Of a stretch of 64,000 bases of DNA, positions 57,840-64,000 are shown one piece after another. The position numbers were made by a program, and so were the translations under genes. The DNA lies in the NCBI GenBank assembly GCA_028714695.1, contig JAQTLX010000002.1, forward strand, positions 124,001 to 188,000, given 5' to 3'. Every line of letters begins with the position of its first letter. Within the stretch, counting starts at the first letter, position 1. This DNA comes from Ignavibacteria bacterium. GTDB taxonomy: Bacteria; Bacteroidota; Ignavibacteria; Tepidaquicellales; Tepidaquicellaceae. The notes under the pieces were generated by a model that ran no database searches, had not been told where the DNA came from, and saw nothing but the letters and a program-made list of their open reading frames with translations.

Positions 57840-59111
57840 TTGGCAGCAAAAAAATTCAAAGTTAAAGATCTGAAATTAGCCAATCAGGGTAAGATGAAGA
57901 TTGAATGGGCGGAATCAAGAATGCCCGTGCTTGCGGCATTAAGAGCAAAATACAAAAAGACAAAACCGTTCAAAGGATTCAAACTGGCGGGTTGTCTGCA
58001 CGTGACAAAGGAAACAGCGGTATTGATAAGAACATTCATCGATGCCGGAGCGGAATTATCATGGAGCGGATGCAATCCATTATCGACTCAGGATGACGTT
58101 GCGGCGGCTCTTGCGGCTGAAGGCGTATCGATCTATGCATGGCACGGCATGAATACGAAGGATTTCTACTGGTGCATCGACAGGACTTTGGATTTTAAAC
58201 CGCAGTTAACTCTTGATGACGGCGCAGATTTAATATTCACGGTACATAAAAGATACAAAGAACTCTGCAAGACTATAATAGGCGGTACTGAAGAAACAAC
58301 AACTGGCGTACACAGATTAAGAAAGATGCACGAGCAGGGCGCTTTATTATATCCCGTATATGCGGTCAACGATTCCATCACGAAATGGGATTTTGATAAC
58401 GTTTACGGAACAGGTCAATCGACACTTGACGGAATATTAAGAGCGACATCTGTTTTACTGGCAGGAAAGAATTTTGTTGTAGCCGGTTACGGACACTGCG
58501 GAAGCGGCGTATCGAACAGAGCAAAAGGCATGGGCGCGAATACAATAGCGACTGAAGTGAAACCAACAGCGGCTTTAAAGGCAACGCTTGAAGGTCACAG
58601 TGTAATGAAAATGGATGATGCGGCAAAAGTCGGCGACATTTTCGTAACTGCAACGGGTGTGAAAGATGTACTCGTCGGAAGACACTTTGCTTCGATGAAA
58701 GACGGCGCAATAGTCTGTAACACGGGACATTATGACTGCGAAATTAATTTAGTCGATTTGCAGAAACTGACAAAGTCGGTAAAAACAATAAGACCGAACT
58801 GTGAAGAATACACATTAAAGAACGGAAGAAGAATATACGTACTTGCAAAAGGAAGACTCGTGAACTTATCCGCTGCGGAAGGACATCCTTCGGAAGTAAT
58901 GGATATGAGTTTCGCGAATCAGTTCAACGCGCAGTTAGCGCTCGTGAACGCATATAAAGCAGGCAAGAAATTAAGTCTCGGCGTGCACGTATTGCCTGAA
59001 TCGATGGATCAGGAAATAGCGGGAGTAAAACTCTCAACGATGGGAATCAAAATTGACAGGTTGACAAAAGAGCAGATAATGTACAACGACGACTTCTCAG
59101 CCGGAACTTAA
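57840..59111 (+). CDS. ahcY: Adenosylhomocysteinase
   Basis: A 423-residue NAD-dependent enzyme that splits S-adenosylhomocysteine into adenosine and homocysteine. It has the substrate segment SGCNPLSTQDDVAAAL, GGTEETTTGVHRL and the NAD motif VVAGYGHCGSGVSNRAKGMG, and NTGHYDCEI is conserved. The TTG start is supported by AAAGGAG eight bases upstream. The GYGHCGSG form of the loop resembles archaeal/thermophile-type SAHases. It is followed by tRNA-Thr. Confidence 0.96.
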   Translation: MAAKKFKVKDLKLANQGKMKIEWAESRMPVLAALRAKYKKTKPFKGFKLAGCLHVTKETAVLIRTFIDAGAELSWSGCNPLSTQDDVAAALAAEGVSIYAWHGMNTKDFYWCIDRTLDFKPQLTLDDGADLIFTVHKRYKELCKTIIGGTEETTTGVHRLRKMHEQGALLYPVYAVNDSITKWDFDNVYGTGQSTLDGILRATSVLLAGKNFVVAGYGHCGSGVSNRAKGMGANTIATEVKPTAALKATLEGHSVMKMDDAAKVGDIFVTATGVKDVLVGRHFASMKDGAIVCNTGHYDCEINLVDLQKLTKSVKTIRPNCEEYTLKNGRRIYVLAKGRLVNLSAAEGHPSEVMDMSFANQFNAQLALVNAYKAGKKLSLGVHVLPESMDQEIAGVKLSTMGIKIDRLTKEQIMYNDDFSAGT

Positions 59112-59130
59112 AAACAATGATATTGGATAT

Positions 59131-59202
59131 GCTAGTGTAGCTCAGGGGTAGAGCAGCTGATTCGTAATCAGCAGGTCGGGGGTTCAATTCCCCCCGCTAG
59201 CT
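59131..59202 (+). tRNA. tRNA-Thr (anticodon CGT)
   Basis: A 72-base cloverleaf: acceptor GCTAGTG/CGCTAGC, discriminator T, D-arm with AGCTCAGGGGTAGAGC, anticodon stem GCTGA/TCAGC with loop TTCGTAA (CGT, codon ACG) and T-arm GGGGG-TTCAATT-CCCCC. CCA is not encoded. An accessory-looking region begins right after it, and tRNA genes are common insertion points. Confidence 0.95.
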
Positions 59203-59300
59203 CAAGTAAGTTCCTTATATTTATATTGCTTATCATTATCTATTTTATTCCACTTTTTATGCTGATTTTTGGTCTTATCACCAAATTGGTGCCATTTATC

Positions 59301-59606
59301 TTATAAAAACAAGAATATTGCACTTTTTAATTTCCAGATTCCAGATTGAACAGTAACAAGATTATGTAAGATACCATTTTCTTTTACTCTTTCTTTTTGG
59401 ATACATCCGTGAATGGAATTTTTTGTTCCAGTTCCATACTTATTTAAAACTGAATTGATAAGAGATGCATATTTGATACCATTCTTTTTATTTCTCTTTA
59501 ATAGATAAATGGTTTCTTGCATTACAAGTTGTTTCAATGTGGTTTTCTTTGCAGTGTTTGAATTGTTGGTGTTTCTTTTGCTGTTTGTTCTTTTTGAGTT
59601 CTTCAT
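59301..59606 (-). CDS. Small basic protein, possible winged-helix DNA-binding
   Basis: A 101-residue protein. The Lys/Asn/Thr-rich N-terminal 25 residues look disordered. The rest (TLKQLVMQETIYLLKRNKKN, GIKYASLINSVLNKYGTGTK, SIHGCIQKERVKENGILHNL) has the helix pattern and charge expected of a winged helix. No family is recognised with certainty. It is the first gene of the region after tRNA-Thr, and its codons are A+T-rich. A CACCAAATTGGTG palindrome lies just past its stop at 59279-59291. Confidence 0.6.
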   Translation of the reverse strand: MKNSKRTNSKRNTNNSNTAKKTTLKQLVMQETIYLLKRNKKNGIKYASLINSVLNKYGTGTKNSIHGCIQKERVKENGILHNLVTVQSGIWKLKSAIFLFL

Positions 59607-59957
59607 TTTGAAACCTTTCTTTTTAGTTTAACTTTCTACTGTAAACATACCGACCAAAACTACTCATGTCAATAGGTTTATATGGCTGCAAAACCACGCC
59701 AGACAAGGATTGCAGACAATTTCAGTATATTAATATTAAAAGGGGAATAATGGAACAGATATCAAAATAATTTTTATCGTTAATCCTGGGGCATCTGGGT
59801 TAAAATAGGGGCATTTTACAGGCATATTTTGAATGTTTTGAAAGGTGTTAGGCTGTCAAAATTATGGTATTTTTGGGAAAATTGAGGTAAATAGTAGGGA
59901 AAATTGAATTGTTAATATATTCTATACTAAATAAGTTTATTTTATATAATATACATT
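59607..59957. other. 351-base gap with short direct repeats
   Basis: No gene is seen. It holds GGGGCAT at 59788-59794 and 59808-59814 (20 bases apart) and GGGAAAATTGA twice (59875-59907), upstream of the small gene at 59958. The divergent promoters for the genes at 59606 and 59958 must lie here. Confidence 0.6.
59875..59907. repeat. 11-base direct repeat GGGAAAATTGA, two copies
   Basis: Exact copies at 59875-59885 and 59897-59907, 22 bases apart start to start (about two helical turns). The spacing suits an operator or iteron pair for a protein bound on one face of the DNA. Confidence 0.55.
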
Positions 59958-60378
59958 ATGAATGATGTAAAAATTAAATCTGTTCATATAAAACCTATTC
60001 AAAGCGAAAAATTTAATGAAGATAGGTTTTTGATTAATATCGTATATATTATTAATGATACTGATATACATAAATTATCAAAACAAGTATTAGAAAAACC
60101 ATATATATTAAATGATGACCCTTTAGAAATTCGGATATATGAAACATTATCTTTTCAGGATTTGGATAAAAAAGGGAAAAAAGGTATTTGGTAAGATAAA
60201 TATTTATAAAAGAATGAATGAAACAAGATTTGATTTTTTGAAGGTAATGTTTAATACTGGCAATAATCCAGATGCTAATATTTTTAAAACATATCGGATA
60301 ACAAATAATCATACTATTACTTTTAGTTTTAAAGTTGATTTAATTAAAATAGAAAATCCCGAAAATGAAAAATCATAA
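59958..60378 (+). pseudogene. Small gene split by a one-base shift in an A-run
   Basis: Frame 1 encodes 78 residues from the ATG at 59958 (MNDVKIKSVHIKPIQSEKFN) to a TAA at 60192. The next frame continues uninterrupted to 60378. Removing one A from the six-A run at 60177-60182 joins them at KKGKKVFGKINIYK into one 139-residue protein with a mixed alpha/beta pattern. So it is one gene with a frameshift: mutation, sequencing error in a homopolymer, or slippage. No family is recognised. Confidence 0.6.
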
Positions 60379-60410
60379 TCGGGATTTGAATGCCTAAATT
60401 TAAACTACTC

Positions 60411-60887
60411 TTATTTCTGCTTTACAATCTTGATATTGAATACTTTGAAATACTGATTTTGATACATGTATTCAATCGAATGTAAATATTCCTGCTGTGG
60501 TAATTTCTGATTATCTGTATTGATACTACAATAAACGGAATCACTTCCAGAATTGCAGATATTCATATAATTTAATACTTCATAATTTATTATACTATCT
60601 TGTTTATCAACTTTCTGATAAATGATTTTATAATTGAATGCTCCAGTCGCTAAAAAGTTAAATGATATTTTCATATTCACAATTTTGGCGGTATCCATCC
60701 CCCATCCCAGATGTTTTATTGAATTTACATTTCTAAATGTAATAGTATCTTTTTCATAAAATATTGTGCTATCGTCTTTTGGAAGAATTGGGTCGGGAAT
60801 AATTGGATTAACTGGATTGGAATTACATCCATAAATCATAACTGATAGTAATACAATTAATAGTAAAGTTGTAATAATTGTTTTCAT
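60411..60887 (-). CDS. Small lipoprotein of unknown function
   Basis: A 158-residue protein with a lipoprotein signal (MKTIITTLLLIVLLSVMIYG before acylated Cys21). A short Pro/Asn-rich linker is followed by a beta-rich domain with two cysteines (NICNSG, VYCSI). It converges with the frameshifted gene. The A+T-rich codons match the surrounding region. Confidence 0.65.
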   Translation of the reverse strand: MKTIITTLLLIVLLSVMIYGCNSNPVNPIIPDPILPKDDSTIFYEKDTITFRNVNSIKHLGWGMDTAKIVNMKISFNFLATGAFNYKIIYQKVDKQDSIINYEVLNYMNICNSGSDSVYCSINTDNQKLPQQEYLHSIEYMYQNQYFKVFNIKIVKQK

Positions 60888-61186
60888 TTGTTTTAAATCT
60901 CCTTTTAAATTTATATACGGTCAGGAACCTAAGAGGATATTTATCCGATATCACCCCGTAAATTTCGCTCCTTTTTATGGTCAGAATATTATCCTTTTTG
61001 GAACAATATCCCTTTAATATAAATAGTGCTATTAATCGTTTTCTTTGAAGTTTATTTAAGGGGTAGTTAATTTCATGCAGGAATTGACGTTTATAAGAAA
61101 AAATTATCATAAAATGATAATAAATTATAGGTTTAATTAATTAAAATATTATAATATATTTTGCATTAACAATTAAACACTTCATT

Positions 61187-62500
61187 ATGATTAATTTTAA
61201 TGAATCATCAATAGCAAGAAAATATAATTTTGATATTATCAAACAAACTGATAAAAACATTATTAATGAGTTAATATTGCTGAATGAAGAAACAGTTTAT
61301 AAAATAATATCTTTACATGTTACTAATTTTTCTGATACGGATTTTTCGATAAATATAAATGACAAATTACCAGATAATATAGTAACATTGATTTCCGCTA
61401 ATTCTGAAATATTTAATTCATTTAAACTAGCTGTAACCTTAAATGATACTAGCGTATATTTCAATATTATAAGAGACTATAATATTAAGTCTTTTGATAG
61501 GTTAGTATTTATTAATAGTCTAGATGATAGCAAAAATGACAATGCCCTTAAATATGATATTTTACGTGTTGAACTACGCAAACGTTTTAAAGCAATAAAT
61601 TCAAATCAAGTTATAGACGAAATAGATAAAGAAGTGAACGAGTTTTATTTGAAAAGAGAAAGTGAACTTGCAAAATTAGAAGGATTATCAAAAGAGATAT
61701 TAGTAAATAGTCAAAAATATTTAAGAGAACAAGAAGAAGAATTAAGATTGTTGAAAATCAGAACACAAGAGAAATATGATAGTGATAAAAAAACCCTTGA
61801 AGATAACTATAATGAAAAGGCTGGTAAATTAATAGAAAAAGAAAATGCATTAAATGAAAAAGAAAAGCATATTGATGATAGAGAAAGTAAACATGTAAGG
61901 CGTGAAATAAGAAACAATATGAAAGAAGAGTTTAAAAGTCGGAACACAGATTTTCACTTAACAGAAGGAACTAATAATAAAAGACAAATTATTCATATAT
62001 TTTCGATTATATTATTAGTGTTATTTGGTTCTGGATTTATCACGTTTTCAGTTATTTCAGTTCTCAATTTATTAAACGGTAAGGTTGATGACACTCAAAC
62101 ATTGTTATCTGTTTATTTAAAAAATGTTATATTTGCCATTGGTTTCGGTTCAACATCAGTTTTTTATATTCGCTGGAATAATAAATGGTTTGAACAGCAT
62201 TCAAATGAAGAATTTAAATTAAAGAAACTGGAAATAGATATCGATAGAGCAAGCTGGTTAGTTGAAATGGCATTGGAATGGGAAAATGAAAGAAAAACTG
62301 AAATACCAGAACTTTTAATTGATAGATTGTCTCAAAATTTATTTAATGATAGTAAAGAAGAAGAAGTTAAATTACATCCAGCCGACCAATTAGCAAGTTC
62401 ACTATTAGGAGCTGCATCAGGATTAAAAATGAAAACACCAGATGGGTCTGAATTATCTTACACTAAAAGAGGTCTTAATAAATTGAATAAAGATAAATAG
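61187..62500 (+). CDS. Coiled-coil membrane protein of unknown function
   Basis: A 437-residue protein. An N-terminal alpha/beta part (1-135) is followed by a long charged coiled coil (about 145-250, with EEELRLLKIRTQEKYDSDKK) and two membrane helices at about 267-290 and 312-330. The cytoplasmic C-terminal domain includes the acidic RASWLVEMALEWENE. No known family is recognised. It heads a three-gene plus-strand group with the genes at 62546 and 62760. The architecture, a soluble sensor or scaffold tied to the membrane, would suit a mobile-element or defence role, but nothing proves that. Confidence 0.7.
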   Translation: MINFNESSIARKYNFDIIKQTDKNIINELILLNEETVYKIISLHVTNFSDTDFSININDKLPDNIVTLISANSEIFNSFKLAVTLNDTSVYFNIIRDYNIKSFDRLVFINSLDDSKNDNALKYDILRVELRKRFKAINSNQVIDEIDKEVNEFYLKRESELAKLEGLSKEILVNSQKYLREQEEELRLLKIRTQEKYDSDKKTLEDNYNEKAGKLIEKENALNEKEKHIDDRESKHVRREIRNNMKEEFKSRNTDFHLTEGTNNKRQIIHIFSIILLVLFGSGFITFSVISVLNLLNGKVDDTQTLLSVYLKNVIFAIGFGSTSVFYIRWNNKWFEQHSNEEFKLKKLEIDIDRASWLVEMALEWENERKTEIPELLIDRLSQNLFNDSKEEEVKLHPADQLASSLLGAASGLKMKTPDGSELSYTKRGLNKLNKDK

Positions 62501-62545
62501 TATTAAATAATTCAAATCAATTTTTAAAAATTAAATTATAAAATT

Positions 62546-62728
62546 ATGTTACAATTTACTTCTGTAAATGGGGTTGTTCTAATTAATGTTGATAATATTA
62601 CTTATATAAAAGTATTAGAAGATAGTGTAAGGATTTATTTTGATAATGATAATACGATTAATCTTACTTTTGAAGATAATCCAACATTAAAAACAATGGA
62701 TGGACTCAAAAAAGCATTTACGAAATGA
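62546..62728 (+). CDS. 60-residue strand-rich protein
   Basis: MLQFTSVNGVVLINVDNITY is followed by alternating strands and an acidic stretch. It faintly resembles small FlbD- or LytTR-like folds, but no motif is diagnostic. It lies between two membrane-protein genes on the same strand (gaps of 45 and 31 bases) and is probably co-transcribed. Confidence 0.6.
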   Translation: MLQFTSVNGVVLINVDNITYIKVLEDSVRIYFDNDNTINLTFEDNPTLKTMDGLKKAFTK

Positions 62729-62759
62729 TTGATGAAAACCTAAATTATCTTTTTGTAAT

Positions 62760-63293
62760 ATGAGTGTAACATTAAAAATCATTATTGAAATTGTTCTTGT
62801 ATTGTCTGTAGTAGGAACAGGAATAAATTTTTGGTTATGTCAAAAATCTCCAAAATTTTTAGGAGATACTTTATTAAACTATATACAAATTAAAACTCTT
62901 TATACTTTAGCAAAAGATAATATTAGCAGTAGCAATATGGAAAGTCCTCCATATGGTTATGAATTAAATATAATAACTTGGATTAGGGCTAGTGTCAAAA
63001 CCTTAGATAAAGTAAGAAATTGGTTATTTGTCATTATAATTATTTTCGGAGTAATAAGTTTTCTTTTAGGAATAGTTTATTGGTTAATTGTATGCTTTGC
63101 TTTTTTCCTGTCTTCATTTGTAAAGGTTTCTGGTTCTTCTGCAAGGAACATTTATGATGATATTCTTACTATTATGAATAATGTTTATCACTGGAACAAA
63201 GAAAATCCAGAAGAATGCAAAGAACATTGCATGGAAAAAGAACCGAGAATGTTAAAAAATATCTATATGGTAATTACGGAGGCAGAAAACTAA
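62760..63293 (+). CDS. Membrane protein of unknown function
   Basis: A 177-residue protein with one N-terminal hydrophobic helix (about 4-26) and a central hairpin of two helices (about 87-120, containing FVIIIIFGVISFLLGIVYWL). A soluble tail ends with cysteines (EECKEHC). No family is recognised. It ends the three-gene group that starts at 61187. Confidence 0.65.
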   Translation: MSVTLKIIIEIVLVLSVVGTGINFWLCQKSPKFLGDTLLNYIQIKTLYTLAKDNISSSNMESPPYGYELNIITWIRASVKTLDKVRNWLFVIIIIFGVISFLLGIVYWLIVCFAFFLSSFVKVSGSSARNIYDDILTIMNNVYHWNKENPEECKEHCMEKEPRMLKNIYMVITEAEN

Positions 63294-63384
63294 CACGACA
63301 ATATTTTGGTAACAAAACCGTAAAAATCTGTTTCCAAAAACAGTTTACAATATATAATTAATTATATATATTTGTATAACAACT

Positions 63385-63434
63385 AAAAAGAAAAATGAAA
63401 ATGGCATCCATGCCTGATTATCGTTTTTCTTTTT
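63385..63434 (+). terminator. Large inverted repeat, probable terminator
   Basis: AAAAAGAAAAA (63385-63395) pairs with TTTTTCTTTTT (63424-63434), and GGCAT/ATGCC forms an inner stem at 63403-63414. It lies about 90 bases after the stop of the membrane-protein gene and ends in T-rich sequence. Confidence 0.6.
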
Positions 63435-63536
63435 TTATTTATATTTCGATGAAAATAAAATATTTTGACAACATTTTTTTCAAATGAAAAGTTTTTCGAT
63501 ACTATTTATATTATCTCCAAATATTAAATAATATAT

Positions 63537-63584
63537 GGTGTGCAATTTAAAAAGGTCTTCATACACCTAATCCGATTGCACACC
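63537..63584 (+). promoter_or_regulatory. GGTGTGCAAT inverted repeat upstream of the right-edge gene
   Basis: GGTGTGCAAT (63537-63546) and ATTGCACACC (63575-63584) are exact 10 bp arms. The 28-base loop contains a smaller AGGT/ACCT hairpin. It lies 64 bases before the ATG at 63649. It could be a structured leader, an operator or part of a replication origin. Confidence 0.5.
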
Positions 63585-63648
63585 AGCTTAAAAAGGATTA
63601 TCAAGTATGAAAAAATAGGTTTCGTCTTTATGTTATATGGATTAAAGT

Positions 63649-64000
63649 ATGAAAATCTATGTTCCATCCAAACTCATCTTTTTTGAAGATATACTTCAGA
63701 AAAATGGATATCAAAAAGAAATAAAGCATCTGGATAAATATCTCTGGCTTATTTCAAAAGTTGCAACTTATTCAATATTCAATAAATCGTCCAAAACTCC
63801 ATCCCTAAACAATGCTTATTTGAGACGAATTATCGGAACAAACAACACCTCCAGAATCAAAAAAATCTTATCTGATTTGAATATCGTCTCAAGTCCAAAA
63901 TCCTGGCAACAGAACAATTATTCAAGAGCATACAATTTAAATCCTGATTATCAATCTCGTCTTACATCCGTCTTTATTAATGATAGAATATCTAAAAATA
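63649..64000 (+). CDS. Partial gene, possible winged-helix/replication protein
   Basis: An ATG at 63649 opens a frame of 117 codons that runs off the right edge. It begins MKIYVPSKLIFFEDILQKNG, and a later NNAYLRRIIGTNNTSRIKKI helix-turn-like stretch resembles plasmid-type initiator proteins of Bacteroidota. This is suggestive only. It has inverted repeats just upstream, as rep genes often do. The 3' part is missing, so the call is tentative. Confidence 0.5.
   Translation, partial: MKIYVPSKLIFFEDILQKNGYQKEIKHLDKYLWLISKVATYSIFNKSSKTPSLNNAYLRRIIGTNNTSRIKKILSDLNIVSSPKSWQQNNYSRAYNLNPDYQSRLTSVFINDRISKN

Larger units (their letters stand above)
63294..63648. other. 355-base gap with two inverted repeats
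   Basis: No gene is seen. It contains the terminator-like repeat at 63385-63434 and the GGTGTGCAAT repeat at 63537-63584, and ends at the start of the gene at 63649. Confidence 0.65.

Noticed and set aside
60823-61110. 95-residue minus-strand frame
   Set aside because: It overlaps the start of the lipoprotein gene in another frame, and its tail is antisense or out of frame. No coding signal is seen.

Overview
The window is bacterial chromosome, fairly A+T-rich, and reads as a member of the Bacteroidota/Ignavibacteriota/Chlorobiota branch. Three secreted proteins end in a type IX secretion (T9SS) sorting domain with the YPNPFNP signature that is very common in Ignavibacteria-like genomes. Shine-Dalgarno sites are sparse, and several genes start at GTG or TTG. 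I cannot fix the genus by eye.

Layout. 1-9.9 kb is mostly minus strand: a cut-off sugar-nucleotide pyrophosphorylase, alaS, an outer-membrane barrel, DinB, an MccB-type acyl-CoA carboxylase, a WG-repeat protein, clpX and tRNA-Leu. 10-15 kb is a tightly packed minus-strand run of glycosyltransferase, purD, NAD-dependent epimerase and the G3E-like GTPase meaB. 15-18.4 kb (plus) is a phosphorelay: a REC-histidine kinase, a sigma-54 activator, a 37-residue membrane peptide behind a -24/-12-like site, and a stand-alone receiver. 18.5-31 kb carries a TPR protein, an M64 peptidase, transporters, two T9SS cargo proteins, tRNA-Ser, a ferredoxin-like protein and a YciO/Sua5 protein. 31-35.2 kb encodes a biotin-dependent transcarboxylase/decarboxylase set: BCCP, a small gamma-like subunit, an acyl-CoA carboxyltransferase and a 5S/OadA-like carboxyltransferase. 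35.2-36.1 kb is a non-coding patchwork of repeats. 36.1-38.8 kb has pyrE, a class II aldolase, bactofilin and an M23 peptidase. 39-43.8 kb has a methyltransferase with added cysteine clusters, an orphan OppF-type ATPase and a TonB-dependent receptor. 43.9-52.3 kb carries purN-purH and then the rod-shape operon mreB-mreC-mreD-mrdA-rodA, with pyrF coupled to its end. 52.5-59.2 kb has a Ycf48-like T9SS protein, a peroxiredoxin, aspS, ahcY and tRNA-Thr.

From tRNA-Thr (ends 59202) to the right edge the character changes. The DNA is visibly more A+T-rich, the genes are small and mostly unrecognised, non-coding gaps are longer, one gene appears frameshifted, and inverted repeats precede a cut-off gene. 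This looks like the start of an accessory or mobile island inserted beside the tRNA, although no integrase or second attachment site is visible.

How it fits together. meaB, the transcarboxylase set and the MccB-type carboxylase point to propionyl/methylmalonyl-CoA and branched-chain acid metabolism. purD, purN, purH, pyrE and pyrF give scattered purine and pyrimidine synthesis. The mre/mrd operon with bactofilin and M23 handles envelope shape. The most distinctive candidate system is the 15.1-18.4 kb two-component/sigma-54 locus with its tiny membrane protein; the accessory segment after 59.2 kb is the next most interesting.
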